Assembly: GCA_016176845.1 (NCBI GenBank)
Contig: JACOWJ010000010.1
Location: 1 to 46,529, forward strand
Reading direction: 5' to 3'
Length of the DNA stretch: 46,529 nt
Source of the DNA: Nitrospinota bacterium
GTDB taxonomy: Bacteria; 2-12-FULL-45-22; JACOWJ01
Shown here: piece by piece, positions 1 to 12,300 of the stretch
How positions within the stretch are numbered: position 1 is the stretch's first letter
How the letters are laid out: each line of letters starts with the position of its first letter
Position numbers and translations under genes: made by a program
Notes under the pieces: model-generated
Seen by the model: only the letters and a program-made list of their open reading frames with translations
Told to the model about the DNA's origin: nothing
Database searches by the model: none

Positions 1-64
1 TCGGTCATGGTTCGACAGGCTCACCATGACCGGTCACCCTGAGCTTGTCGAAGGGTCAAAGGGC
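1..64. repeat. Dispersed palindromic-type intergenic repeat ('GTTCGACAGGCTCACCATGACCGGTCACCCTGAGCTTGTCGAAGGG')
   Basis: GTTCGACAGGCTCA / TGAGCTTGTCGAA(C)-like inverted arms; non-coding, at the window edge. Confidence 0.6.
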
Positions 65-146
65 AAACCAACAAATCTCCAGATAGGTTTTCGTTCAGAT
101 ACTAAATAGACATTATCACGAATAAAAGAATGTCATTTCGATGGGC

Positions 147-1766
147 CTACTTCTCGGCCTTCGCCTGGTGGGGAGGCTCCGCTTTTTTCGGCAGGTGGAG
201 GAATTGGGAGAGGGCCTTCTTGCCCATCTCTGCCAGAAATCCCCATTCAGGGCTTTTCAACAGATGGGATAGGACCAGGTAGATCGCCAACGATAGGATG
301 ATGGCCCCTCCCAAGGAGAGGATCTTCTCTGGCCCCAGCCCCGGAGAGCTCCATGAGGCGGTCTGAGAGACGAGATAAGCCGCCCCCCCCATTCCCAAAG
401 AGGCCACGGAGATCCGGAGGGTAGAGGAGAGGATCTCCCGGCCCCCCATCCTCCCCAGCCGTCTCCTCAGGATGACCAAGAGGGTCAGCAGGTTGATCAT
501 CGAGGAGATGGAGGAGGAGAGGGCCAGCCCATTAAAGCTCAGCGGAGAGACCAGCAGGAGGCTGAGGAGGATGTGGGTCCCCAGGGCCAGAAAGGCCACC
601 TGAACGGGCGTCTTGGTGTCCTGGAGGGCGTAGAAGGCGGGGATCACGACCCGCAGCGCGGAGAAGGCCCAGAGCCCCAAAGCGTAGCAGATCAAGGCTT
701 GGGAAGTGGCCGTGGCCGTGTGTAGATCAAATTCTCCCCGTTGGAAGAGCACATTGACGATGGGGTGGCTGAGGACGATCAGCCCCATCATGGCCGGGAG
801 GTTGATGAAGAGGACGGTGCGTAAGGCGAAAGAAAGGCTCTTCATCAGCTCCTGAGGCCGGGCCTCGGCCACATGACGAGAAAAGGTGGGGAGGGCGACC
901 GTGCCCATGGCGATGGCGAACACCCCCAGAGGAAGCTCCATCAGACGGTCGGCATAATAGAGGTAAAAGTTGCTCCCCGCCTCGCAGTATGAGGCCAGGA
1001 GGGTGTTAAAGAAGACCGTGATCTGGGCCACGGCGACCCCGAAGACCCTGGGGATCATCAACCGACCAATCTTTACGGCCCCGGGATGAGAGAAGTCCGT
1101 GTCGAGCCTCAGGCGGATGCCTTTTTTCTTGAGGAAGGGGACCTGGAAGAGCAGCTGTGCCACTCCTCCCGCGATGACCCCCAGGGCCAGGGCCGTAGTG
1201 GGCTCCTGAAAACAGGAGGCCAACAGGATCGGGGCAGCGATCATACAGATATTCAGGAAGACGGGCGCCAGCGCCGGAGCCGCGAAGTGCTGGAGGGAGT
1301 TGAGCAGGCCCATATAGAAGGCCACCAGGCCAATAAAAAAGAGGTACGGAAAGAGGAGACGGGTGAGGTAGATGGTCAGCGCCATCTTTTCCGGATAGGC
1401 CTTAAACCCGGGGGTCATGAGCGTCACGATCCCGGGGGAAAAGATTACCCCCAGAATGACGATCCCGGTCAGGGAAAGCAGCAGAAAGGTGAAGATGACG
1501 TGGGCCAGCTTCTCGGCTTCTTGACGGGATTTGTTGGTGAGATATTCGGTGAAGACCGGGATGAAGGAAACGGTGAGAGAACCCTCGGCGACCAGTTGGC
1601 GCAACAGGTTGGGGATACGAAAGGCCACTACGAAGGCCTCGCCGGCAAACCTGGCCCCGAAATAATAGGCAATCACCATGTCCCGGATGACGCCCAAGAT
1701 GCGGCTTAGCAGGGTGGCCAGCCCCACAACACCCGCCGCCTTAACCATCTTTTCCTGGTCGGACAT
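147..1766 (-). CDS. murJ: Lipid II flippase MurJ (MviN family)
   Basis: 539 aa polytopic protein; N-term 'GLATLLSRILGVIRDMVIAYYFGA', 'NLLRQLVAEGSLTVSFIPVFTEY' typical of MurJ. Confidence 0.95.
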   Translation of the reverse strand: MSDQEKMVKAAGVVGLATLLSRILGVIRDMVIAYYFGARFAGEAFVVAFRIPNLLRQLVAEGSLTVSFIPVFTEYLTNKSRQEAEKLAHVIFTFLLLSLTGIVILGVIFSPGIVTLMTPGFKAYPEKMALTIYLTRLLFPYLFFIGLVAFYMGLLNSLQHFAAPALAPVFLNICMIAAPILLASCFQEPTTALALGVIAGGVAQLLFQVPFLKKKGIRLRLDTDFSHPGAVKIGRLMIPRVFGVAVAQITVFFNTLLASYCEAGSNFYLYYADRLMELPLGVFAIAMGTVALPTFSRHVAEARPQELMKSLSFALRTVLFINLPAMMGLIVLSHPIVNVLFQRGEFDLHTATATSQALICYALGLWAFSALRVVIPAFYALQDTKTPVQVAFLALGTHILLSLLLVSPLSFNGLALSSSISSMINLLTLLVILRRRLGRMGGREILSSTLRISVASLGMGGAAYLVSQTASWSSPGLGPEKILSLGGAIILSLAIYLVLSHLLKSPEWGFLAEMGKKALSQFLHLPKKAEPPHQAKAEK

Positions 1767-1814
1767 TCTCCTCCGATACCCGCTATACTTTGCGCGGCGT
1801 GATTTTGAGCTTTC

Positions 1815-1900
1815 CTTGCCCCCACCCCAGCCCTCCCCCGCTGGGGGAGGGAGCAGAGTTCCTCCCCCCAGCGGGGGGAGGTTAGGAGAGGGGAAAAAAA
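1815..1900. repeat. G/C-rich word-type inverted repeat (CCCTCCCCCGCTGGGGGAGGG ... CCTCCCCCCAGCGGGGGGAGG)
   Basis: Two adjacent self-complementary blocks in the intergenic region upstream of murJ. Confidence 0.6.
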
Positions 1901-1976
1901 CGCAGATGGTAGCCGTGCAGAGTATATCCCCGTCGTCAGACCTTTGACCCGCTCTCCAGAAGTTTTACCCCTTGTC

Positions 1977-2510
1977 TCACCCCTTGGTCCTTCCATCCTC
2001 CAACACTAACCGACGCAGCTCCTCCAACTCCAGGCAGTTATAAAGGTTCCCGATCTCCTCCAAAAGGTGGGCATCGCTATTTTTGAGAAGCAGAAGTCCG
2101 TTCTCCTGCGCGATCCGCAACGCCCCCTCTCGGTCGATGTAGTCGTTATGGAGGAAGTTTTCGATCTCGATCCCCTGGATCTCATAGCGGTTTCGCTGAA
2201 AGCCGTAAGTGCTCTGCGGGTGGGCTAGAAACTTAAAGGTCAGGGCATCGTCCAGATAGAGCTCGACCACCTCATGTTGGCCTACCCGGGTCTCCTGGCC
2301 GGGGATGATCAGGAGGGCCCCCGGAAAGTAGCGCTGCACAATCTCTCTCGCCCGAAAACCATAGCGAGGGCTGTAATGCTCCGTGATGGCAATGCCATCC
2401 AATCCCTTGGCCTTTGCGGCTCTGATGATTGCCCCGACGGATTTCTCATCGGGCGGGGGGAACCCCATGGCCTCGAAAGGGTGCGTATGCAGGTCCAGCT
2501 TTAGCTCCAT
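1977..2510 (-). CDS. PHP domain-containing metal-dependent phosphoesterase-like protein
   Basis: 'KLDLHTHPFEA', 'GLDGIAITEHYS', 'NSDAHLLEEIG' PHP motifs. Confidence 0.85.
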   Translation of the reverse strand: MELKLDLHTHPFEAMGFPPPDEKSVGAIIRAAKAKGLDGIAITEHYSPRYGFRAREIVQRYFPGALLIIPGQETRVGQHEVVELYLDDALTFKFLAHPQSTYGFQRNRYEIQGIEIENFLHNDYIDREGALRIAQENGLLLLKNSDAHLLEEIGNLYNCLELEELRRLVLEDGRTKG

Positions 2511-2527
2511 CGATCTTCCTTAATTGA

Positions 2528-2548
2528 ATCGTATAGGAATTTCCTTTT
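2528..2548 (+). repeat. Copy of dispersed 'ATCGTATAGGAATTTCCTTTT' element
   Basis: Same motif recurs at ~4022, 7506, 14293, 19004, 44329, 44509; followed by a CCCTGTCCCC word repeat to ~2615. Confidence 0.7.
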
Positions 2549-2635
2549 AACATGGGCCAGCATTTCTCTGATTCTCCATCCCTGTCCCCTGTACCCTGTT
2601 CCCTGTCCCCTAACTTGATCCTTTGGCCTTGCGGC

Positions 2636-3022
2636 TTAGGGTGCAGGTTCGTCCTCCCGCCGATTTCCCTTCCCTTCCAGGGTCTCTGAGACGATACCGA
2701 AGATTTCGTCGATGCTGAAAGGTTTCGGGACTACGCGGTCGATATGGTGCTGCCTGATCTTGCCTTCGTCCAATTGGGCCCACCAGCCGGTGATCAGAAT
2801 CACCGGGGTCTGGGGCTTGAGCTCCTTGATGGTCTGGGCCACTTCCCATCCATCCATCTCTGCCATGGCCAGATCCGTAAAGACCAGGTCATAATCGCCT
2901 CTCTGAAAGCAATCCACCCCCTCCTGACCACTGCTGGCCACGGTTACCTCGTGCCCCGTCAGGCTCAAGATATCATGCAGGCTTTCGCGGATCGCCTCTT
3001 CATCGTCAATTACCAGGATCAC
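2636..3022 (-). CDS. Single-domain response regulator (CheY-like receiver)
   Basis: 'ILVIDDEEAIRESL', 'DYDLVFTDLAMAEMDGWEV', 'PVILITG', 'VVPKPFSIDEI'. Confidence 0.9.
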   Translation of the reverse strand: MILVIDDEEAIRESLHDILSLTGHEVTVASSGQEGVDCFQRGDYDLVFTDLAMAEMDGWEVAQTIKELKPQTPVILITGWWAQLDEGKIRQHHIDRVVPKPFSIDEIFGIVSETLEGKGNRREDEPAP

Positions 3023-3040
3023 CGCCCTTACCCCTCCCTC

Positions 3041-3092
3041 TAATAGCTCAAAGCTGAAAGCTCAAAGTAGCTATGAGCTTTCAGCTTTCTCT
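3041..3092. repeat. Word-type palindromic repeat of AGCTCAAAGCTGAAAGCT / AGCTATGAGCTTTCAGCTTT
   Basis: Inverted arms; overlaps the mazG stop codon; family also at 18911, 27777, 44549. Confidence 0.65.
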
Positions 3093-3892
3093 TTCTCCTT
3101 GGCCTCCCCCCAGAGGGCATCCATCTCTGCCAGAGAAGTCTCCTTCCAATCCTTCCCGTCCTCCTTCAGCCTCTGCTCGAGGTAATGAAAGCGCTGAGTA
3201 AATCGCCGGTTGGCCTTCCGCAGGGCATCTTCAGCACTCAGTTTGAGAAAGCGGGCCAGGTTGACCATGGAGAAAAGCAGATCTCCCAACTCCCGCTCCA
3301 TTTCAGAACGATCGCCCTGAGAGTAAGCCTGCCGGAGCTCCCGCCATTCCTCTTCCACCTTTTCGATGACCGGGGGGAGATCTTCCCAATCAAAGCCTAC
3401 CAAGGAAGCCTTCTCTTGCAAGCGATGGGCCTGAAACAGGGCCGGTAGTTGCAAGGGCACCCCGTCCAGGATGGATCGGCGCGTCGAATTTTTTTCTTCG
3501 CCCCGTTTGATAGCCTCCCAGCGAGCCAGCGCCTCCTGGGAGCTCGCGGCCTTCTGCTGCCCGAAGACATGGGCATGTCGCCGGATCATCTTCTGCAAAA
3601 TAGTCTGGAGGATATCCTCCATGTTGAACTCTCCCAACTCCTGGGAGATCCGCGCATGGAAGACAACCTGGAACAGCAAGTCTCCCAGCTCTTCCTTGAT
3701 CTTTTCGGGGTCGCCCTGATCGATGGCCTCGAAGACTTCGTAGGCCTCCTCGATGAGGTAAGGCTTCAGGGATTGACGGGTCTGCTCTCGGTCCCAGGGA
3801 CAGCCACCCTCTGATCGCAGGATATCCATAATGGCCAACAGTTGATCAAAAGCGCGTGCCTTTTTTTCTTCCATGATTCGGGAGTGTAGCAA
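3071..3892 (-). CDS. mazG: Nucleoside triphosphate pyrophosphohydrolase MazG
   Basis: Tandem MazG domains 'GGCPWDREQTRQSLKPYLIEEAYEVFEAI', 'EELGDLLFQVVFHARI', 'ERELGDLLFSMVNLARFL'. Confidence 0.95.
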   Translation of the reverse strand: MLHSRIMEEKKARAFDQLLAIMDILRSEGGCPWDREQTRQSLKPYLIEEAYEVFEAIDQGDPEKIKEELGDLLFQVVFHARISQELGEFNMEDILQTILQKMIRRHAHVFGQQKAASSQEALARWEAIKRGEEKNSTRRSILDGVPLQLPALFQAHRLQEKASLVGFDWEDLPPVIEKVEEEWRELRQAYSQGDRSEMERELGDLLFSMVNLARFLKLSAEDALRKANRRFTQRFHYLEQRLKEDGKDWKETSLAEMDALWGEAKEKEKAESS

Positions 3893-3972
3893 AGAGGACC
3901 GGACGTGTCAAGCAGCTCTTTTGGCTTCCTTGGGGCTTGACGGAGGCCCATTGGCTTGTTACAATGAGGCCT

Positions 3973-4073
3973 TAAGTTAGGGGACAGGGGACAGGGTCCC
4001 AATAATCTGTACCTTAAAAATGGAAATTCCTATACGATCAAGTTAGGGGCTAGGGATTAGGGGTTAGGGGCTA
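3973..4073. repeat. Composite repeat: GGGGACAGGGGACAGG word, GGAAATTCCTATACGATC element, TTAGGGGCTAGGGATTAGGGG word
   Basis: Low-complexity words flanking an inverted copy of the ATCGTATAGGAATTTCC element (4022-4039). Confidence 0.7.
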
Positions 4074-4137
4074 GTAAAAAAGAGCTTTCGCCAATCCCCA
4101 GCCCCTGGTTCCTGGCTCCTCAAAAAAAGGAGGTTTG

Positions 4138-5988
4138 GTGAGCGGGCGGGTTCAAATCTTATCCGAGGAGGTGGCCAACCGGATCGCCGCGGGCGAGGTC
4201 GTAGAGAGGCCTGCCTCGGTGGTGAAGGAGCTGGTAGAGAACTCTGTCGATGCCCACGCCTCTTCCATAGGGATCGACTTGAGAGGGAGCGGCCGGCAGT
4301 CCATTCGGGTAGAGGATGATGGGGTTGGAATGGAGCGGGACGATGCGATCCTGGCCTTCGAGCGCTTCGCCACCAGCAAGATTGGATCCCTTCAAGATCT
4401 GAAGCGGATTCGGACCCTGGGGTTTCGAGGAGAGGCGCTCCCCAGCATCGCCGCCATCTCTCACTTCTGCATGATTACCACCCCCAGGGGGGAGCTCAAG
4501 GAATCCTTGGGCACGCGGATCGAACTGGAGGGCGGGATCATCCGGAGGGTGGAGGACGCGGCCCGGGCACCGGGGACCCTGGTAGAGGTCAGGCGGCTCT
4601 TCTACAATACGCCCGCTCGCCTCAAGTTCCTGAAGTCCAGCGCCACAGAGCTTCATCATATCTGCCAGGTGGTAACCCAGCAGGCCTTGGTCAAGCCATC
4701 CATCCGATTCAAGCTTTCCCACGAGGACCGCCCTTTGGTGAACGCCCCTCCTGCCAAGGACATTGGAGCGCGGCTGGCTTCCCTCTTCGGAGCGGAGTTT
4801 TCCCAGGGATTGCTCTCCCTGGAGCTTCTCGATCCCTATCTTCGGGGCGCCGGCTTCGTCTCGAAGCCCTCCTTCCATCGCAGCCAGACCGGCAACTATT
4901 ACGCCTTTGTGAATGGTCGCCATGTCCGAAGCCGGCTGATCCATCAAGCGATCGCCGAGGCCTATCGGTCCTTCCTTCCTAAGGATCGGCACCCGGTAGT
5001 TTTCCTCTTCCTCCAGATCGACCCGGAAGAGGTCGATGTGAACGTCCATCCCGCCAAGGCCGAGATCCGCTTTGGCAGGGAGCGGCAGGTGGCTATGTTA
5101 CTGCAGGAGGCTATTCAGGAGGTCCTTTCCAACCACCAAAGGTCGACCTTCTCCCTCTCGGCGTCTGAGGCCCCCCACCCCCCGGGAGAGGGAACGGAAT
5201 CGGCTCCCGGAAGGGGGGGGGTACTCCCTATAGAGCGTGAGCCAGAGGGCCGGATGCGGACCTGCGATCTTTCCTGGACGAATTTCTCTCCCATGGACGG
5301 GCTCCCCGGGGAACCCATCGGGCCTGCAGATACGGGAGGATCTGCGGTTTCCCCGGTCGAGGGGATTCCGCAACCCTCGGTTCCTTCCCTTTTTCATCGG
5401 GAGGGCGATCGCCCCCGTTGGGCCCCCATCGGCCAAATCCGGAACTCCTTCATCCTGTTGGAGACCCCGCAGGCCCTGTTGGTCCTGGACCAGCATGCGG
5501 CACACGAGCGGGTGCTCTACGAGGAGCTCAAGGAGAAGTTGAGGGGACAGAGCATTCCCCAGCAATCCCTCTTGGGCAACTCCTCCTTCACCCTGCCCCG
5601 GGGCGAGGCCCTCTTGCTCCAACAGCACTTGGGCCATTTTGAGCGGCTGGGCTTTATCCTGGAGCCCTTCGGGGGAGAGGCCTTCGTCCTCAGGGCCGTT
5701 CCCGCCCCGTTGGTGGGCCAGGACTACCTCAGGATCATCCAGGATCTGTTGGATGCCCTGGCCGGGCTGGGCAGGATGGGGACCCTGGAAGAGGTCATCG
5801 AGGAGATGATCCGCGTGATCGCCTGTCATGGGGCCATCAAGGCCAACCAACCCCTTCCCATCAAAGAGATGCAGGGATTGGTGGAGCGGCTCCAGGAGAT
5901 CGGCCCGCCCTATACCTGTCCGCATGGCCGCCCGATCCTCCAGAGCTTCGGCCTGGAGATGATCCGGAAGGGCTTTTTGAGGAGTTAG
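4138..5988 (+). CDS. mutL: DNA mismatch repair protein MutL
   Basis: 'IAAGEVVERPASVVKELVENSVDA', 'GFRGEALPSIAAI', C-terminal 'DQHAAHERVLYEEL'; GTG start after AAGGAGG. Confidence 0.96.
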   Translation: MSGRVQILSEEVANRIAAGEVVERPASVVKELVENSVDAHASSIGIDLRGSGRQSIRVEDDGVGMERDDAILAFERFATSKIGSLQDLKRIRTLGFRGEALPSIAAISHFCMITTPRGELKESLGTRIELEGGIIRRVEDAARAPGTLVEVRRLFYNTPARLKFLKSSATELHHICQVVTQQALVKPSIRFKLSHEDRPLVNAPPAKDIGARLASLFGAEFSQGLLSLELLDPYLRGAGFVSKPSFHRSQTGNYYAFVNGRHVRSRLIHQAIAEAYRSFLPKDRHPVVFLFLQIDPEEVDVNVHPAKAEIRFGRERQVAMLLQEAIQEVLSNHQRSTFSLSASEAPHPPGEGTESAPGRGGVLPIEREPEGRMRTCDLSWTNFSPMDGLPGEPIGPADTGGSAVSPVEGIPQPSVPSLFHREGDRPRWAPIGQIRNSFILLETPQALLVLDQHAAHERVLYEELKEKLRGQSIPQQSLLGNSSFTLPRGEALLLQQHLGHFERLGFILEPFGGEAFVLRAVPAPLVGQDYLRIIQDLLDALAGLGRMGTLEEVIEEMIRVIACHGAIKANQPLPIKEMQGLVERLQEIGPPYTCPHGRPILQSFGLEMIRKGFLRS

Positions 5989-7476
<1,488 letters not shown>

Positions 7477-7505
7477 ATGAACGCATAAGAATTTCCAGTC
7501 ACAAC

Positions 7506-7605
7506 TTGATCGTATAGGAATTTCCTTTTTAGACAGGATTTACGGGAAAGTTTTAAGTTTCAGGTTTTAAGTGTTAAGCAAGAAACCTAAAACTTAACAC
7601 CTAAA
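7506..7605. repeat. Composite intergenic repeat, copy 1 (TTGATCGTATAGGAATTTCC + AAGTTTCAGGTTTTAAGTGTTAAG palindrome)
   Basis: 7514-7605 is identical by eye to 14301-14392 (92 bp). Confidence 0.85.
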
Positions 7606-7614
7606 GCGAGAAAC

Positions 7615-9183
7615 GTGTCTATGCAAGATATCCATCAAGAAAAAATTCTCATCCTGGACTTCGGCTCCCAATACACCCAGCTGATTGCCCGCCGGGTCCG
7701 AGAGCTGCAGGTTTACAGCGAGATCGTCTCCCACGGCCTCAGCCTGGAGGAGATCCGGGCCCGCTCCCCCAGAGGGCTGATTCTCTCCGGCGGCCCCGCC
7801 AGCGTCTACGATTCTCAGGCCCCACGCTGTGACCCCGCCCTCCTTTCTTCGGGCCTTCCCATCCTGGGCATCTGCTATGGGATGCAGCTGATGGCGCATC
7901 TCCTGGATGGACAGGTGACCCCGGCCTCCAAGCGGGAGTTCGGGCCGGCCTGCCTGTGGGTGGATGCGCGGACGGACCTGTTCGCCGGGCTGGAGGAAAA
8001 CGGCGAGGGCTTACCCGTCTGGATGAGCCATGGCGACAGTATCTCCCGGCTGCCCCGGGGCTTCCGGGCCATCGCCCATACGGATAACTCCGCCCTGGCC
8101 GCCATCGGGGATGAAACGGGACGACGGTTCGGGGTGCAATTTCATCCCGAGGTGGCCCATACCCCGTCGGGGAAGGAGATCTTGCGCAATTTCCTCTATC
8201 GGATCTGCGGCTGTACCCCGAATTGGAGCATGCGCTCCTTTCTGGAATTCTCCCTGGAAGCCATCCGGGAATCCATCAAGGATCGAGGGGTGATCTGCGG
8301 GGTGAGCGGGGGGGTGGACTCGATGGTTACGGCGGCCCTGATCGAGCGAGCGCTGCCGGGCCGGGTGGATTGCATCTTTGTGGACAATGGCCTGCTCAGG
8401 GCCGGAGAGGCCGAGGAGGTTTCCCGGGCCTTCCGAGATGCCCTGGTGGGATGCCATCTGGTGCAGGTGGACGCCACGGCCCGCTTCCTGAAAGCCCTTC
8501 GAGGGGTGATCGATCCCGAAGAGAAGCGCAAGATCATCGGCCGGGAGTTCATCGCCGTCTTCGAGGAAGAGGCCGGGAAACTGAGGCAGCGAGCAGAGTT
8601 CTTGGCCCAGGGGACGCTTTACCCCGACGTGATCGAGAGCCTCTCTTTCAAGGGCCCTTCGGCGACCATCAAGAGCCACCACAACGTGGGCGGGCTCCCC
8701 AGTCGGATGGGCTTCCAACTGCTGGAGCCGCTCAGGGAGCTGTTCAAGGACGAGGTCCGAGAGCTTGGCCAGGAGTTGGGCCTCCCGGAAAAGCTGCTCA
8801 ACCGGCACCCCTTCCCTGGCCCGGGCCTCGCCGTCCGGATCCTGGGGGAGGTCGAGCCCGATTCCCTGGAGACCTTGCGGCAGGCCGATGCCATTCTGAT
8901 CAAAGAGTTGGAGGAGGCAGGCCTTTACGACCAGACATGGCAGGCCTTTGCCGTCCTCCTTCCCGTGCAGACCGTGGGGGTGATGGGGGACGAGAGGACT
9001 TACGAGAAGGTCATCGCACTGCGCGCCGTGACCAGCTCGGATGGGATGACAGCCGATTGGGCCCGCCTGCCCTACGACTTCCTGGCCCGGGTCTCCAACC
9101 GGATCATTAATGAGGTCAAGGGGGTCAATCGCGTCGTTTACGACATCAGCTCCAAACCTCCCAGCACCATCGAGTGGGAGTAG
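7615..9183 (+). CDS. guaA: GMP synthase (glutamine-hydrolysing)
   Basis: '[20 protein letters not shown]', '[11 protein letters not shown]', '[15 protein letters not shown]', C-term '[19 protein letters not shown]'. Confidence 0.97.
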   Translation: MSMQDIHQEKILILDFGSQYTQLIARRVRELQVYSEIVSHGLSLEEIRARSPRGLILSGGPASVYDSQAPRCDPALLSSGLPILGICYGMQLMAHLLDGQVTPASKREFGPACLWVDARTDLFAGLEENGEGLPVWMSHGDSISRLPRGFRAIAHTDNSALAAIGDETGRRFGVQFHPEVAHTPSGKEILRNFLYRICGCTPNWSMRSFLEFSLEAIRESIKDRGVICGVSGGVDSMVTAALIERALPGRVDCIFVDNGLLRAGEAEEVSRAFRDALVGCHLVQVDATARFLKALRGVIDPEEKRKIIGREFIAVFEEEAGKLRQRAEFLAQGTLYPDVIESLSFKGPSATIKSHHNVGGLPSRMGFQLLEPLRELFKDEVRELGQELGLPEKLLNRHPFPGPGLAVRILGEVEPDSLETLRQADAILIKELEEAGLYDQTWQAFAVLLPVQTVGVMGDERTYEKVIALRAVTSSDGMTADWARLPYDFLARVSNRIINEVKGVNRVVYDISSKPPSTIEWE

Positions 9184-9207
9184 CTCGCTGCGCGAGAATT
9201 GGAAAAA

Positions 9208-9338
9208 GGGTTTTAGGTTTTAAGTTTTAGGTTTTAAGGGGTTTTGGCTTTTAAGTTTCTGGTTTTAGGTTTTAAGAAAGAACCCTTCAGGCGCCGAACG
9301 AAACTTTCCCGCCTAAAACTTAAAACCTAAAACTTGGG
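9208..9338. repeat. Word-type inverted repeat (GTTTTAGGTTTTAAGTTTTAGG ... CCTAAAACTTAAAACCTAAAACTT)
   Basis: Repeated TTTTAGGTTTTAAG words with the complementary right arm just upstream of dnaE. Confidence 0.7.
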
Positions 9339-9359
9339 TCGGGAGGATTGATTAGACCA

Positions 9360-12300
9360 ATGGAAAACCTCGACTTCGTCCACCTCCACGTCCACACCGA
9401 ATACAGCCTGCTGGACGGGGCTCTCCGGTTGGGTTCCCTCCTCAAGAGGGCCTCCGAGTATCAGATGCCGGCCCTGGCCATCACCGACCATGGCAACCTC
9501 TTTGGGGCGATCAAGTTTTACAAGATGGCCCGACAACAGGGGATCAAGCCCATCATCGGCTGCGAGGTCTATGTGGCCCCCGGGTCCCGCCACGACCGGG
9601 GAGCAGGGGAGCAGAAGAGCAAGGGAGCAGGGGAGCAAGGGAGCAAGGGAGCCGAGGAACCGGGGAAAAATCACCTCGCCGCCCAATCCCCTTCCCCCCC
9701 AGGATCAAAGTCTGGGATCAGCGAGGCCTCCTTTCACCTGACCCTTCTGGCCAAGGACCTGACCGGGTACCGTAACCTGCTCGTGCTGGTGAGCAAGGGG
9801 TACCAGGAGGGCTTTTACTACCGGCCCCGGATCGACAAGGAGCTGTTGTCACAGCATGCCCAAGGGTTGATCGCATTGAGCGGTTGCCTCAAAGGGGAAA
9901 TCGATCAGCTCCTGCTGCAGGGGCAGAAGGAGAAGGCCGCGAGCGTGGCTGCTTATTACCAAGAGGTGATGGGGGAGGGGGACTTCTACCTGGAGATTCA
10001 GGATCAGGGGCTGGAGGAGCAGCGGCGCATCCAGGCCGACCTCCTCGAGCTCAGCCAGCGGATTGGGGTCCCGCTGGTGGCGACCAACGACTGTCATTAT
10101 CTCAAACGGGAGGATGCCAAGGCCCACGAGGTGCTGCTGGCCATCCAGACCGGCAAGACCATTAAGGAATCGAGCCGGCTGAAGTTCTCTTCGGACCAGT
10201 TCTATTTCCGCTCCCCGGACGAGATGGCCCAGCTTTTTCGGGAGGTGCCCCAGGCGGTCACCCGGACGCGAGAGATCGCTGATCGCTGCAACCTGGAGCT
10301 CACTTTTGGGGAGATGCATCTTCCCCAATACCAGGTGCCTGCCGGCCACTCCCTGGAAAGCTACCTGGAGGAGTTAGCCACGCGAGGGCTGGAAGAAAGG
10401 CTCCACAGCCGGAAGACGGCGGCCGATTCTCCCCTGCCGGAAGAGCACTATTGGGAGCGCCTCCGCTACGAGCTTGGCGTCATCCTGCAGATGGGCTATG
10501 CGGGCTACTTCCTGATCGTGTGGGACTTCATCCACTACGCCCGCCGGCAGGGCATCCCCGTGGGGCCCGGCCGGGGATCGGCCGCCGGCAGCCTGGTGGC
10601 CTACGCCTTGAAGATCACCGACTTAGACCCCCTGAAGTACCAGCTCCTCTTCGAGCGGTTCCTTAATCCCGAGCGGGTCACCCTGCCCGACATCGACATC
10701 GATTTCTGCATGGAGCGCCGGGATGAAGTGATCGACTACGTTGTCCAGAAATACGGCTCCGACAACGTCACGCAGATCATCACTTTTGGAACGATGATGG
10801 CCAAAGGGGTGATTCGGGATGTGGGCCGCTGCCTGGACGTGCCCTATGGGGAAGTAGACAAGATCGCTAAGCTGGTCCCCGCCCGCCTGAATATCACGTT
10901 GGAGGAGGCCCTTCAGGAGGAGCCCCGACTTCGGGAGCTTCGGGAGAAGGATGAGCAGGTCTCTCTATTGCTGGAGACCGCCCAAGTGTTGGAGGGGCTC
11001 CCCCGGCATGCCTCCACCCATGCTGCGGGCGTGGTGATCGCACCCCGACCCCTGACCGAGTACCTTCCCCTCTTCAAAGGGTCCAAGGGCGAGGTTACTA
11101 CGCAATATGCCATGGACGACCTCGAATTATTGGGCCTGCTCAAGATGGACTTTTTAGGGTTGAGGACCCTCACGGTCATCCAGAGCGCCCTGCGGATGAT
11201 CCAGCCCCCAAAGGGGGAATTGGAAATTGAAAATTGCAAATTGCAAATTGAAAATTTACCATCTCCCGTTTCAAACCTGCCACCCGCACTTCCTGAGCGC
11301 AGTTCGGGCCAGCCTTCTTCGGGAGACCTGGAGGATGAAAGAGGCAAACGGGAAAGTGCAGATTTTCAATTTTCAATTTTCAATCTTCAATCTTCAATCC
11401 TCCTTGAGGAGATCCCCCTGGATGATGCGGCTACCTACGAGCTCTTGGGGCAGGCGCGGACGATGGGCGTCTTCCAGCTGGAGAGCCGGGGGATGCGGGA
11501 GATCCTCAAGAAGCTCAAGCCCCAATCATTTGAGGACGTCGTGGCCCTGGTGGCCCTCTACCGACCCGGGCCCCTCGGCAGCGGCATGGTGGACGATTTC
11601 ATCCAGCGCAAGCACGGGAAGATCCCCATCCAGTACGAGCTTCCCGAGCTGGAAGGGATCCTGAAAGATACCTACGGCGTGATCCTTTACCAGGAGCAGG
11701 TGATGCAGATCGCCAGTGCCCTGGCGGGCTTCAGCCTGGGGGCCGCCGATGTCCTGCGCCGGGCGATGGGGAAGAAGAAGGCCGACGTGATGGCCCAGCA
11801 GCGCACGCAGTTCGTCCAGGGGGCGGTAGCCCACGGCTTTCCTAAAGAAAAGGCCGAGAAGATCTTTGACCAAATGGAGTACTTCGCGGGGTATGGCTTC
11901 AATCGTTCCCACAGCGCCGCTTATGGCCTGATCGCTTACCAAACTGCCTACCTCAAGGCCCACTATCCCGCCCAGTACATGGCGGCCCTGCTGACCAGCG
12001 AGGCCGATAACACCGATAAGGTCATGCTCTACTTGCGGGAGTGCCGGGAGATGGGGATCCAGGTCCTGCCGCCCGATATTCAACGAGGGGCGCGGGATTT
12101 CACCTTGTCAAAAGAAGGCCTGCGCTTCGGGCTGGCAGCGGTCAAGAACGTGGGGCAGGGCGCCATAGAGGCGATCATCGCCGCCCGGGAAGCCGGGGGC
12201 GACTTTCAGTCCCTGGAGGAGCTTTGCCAACGGATCGACTCCCGGGCCGTCAATCGGCGGGTCTTGGAGAGCCTGATCAAGGCGGGGGCCTGCGACTCCC

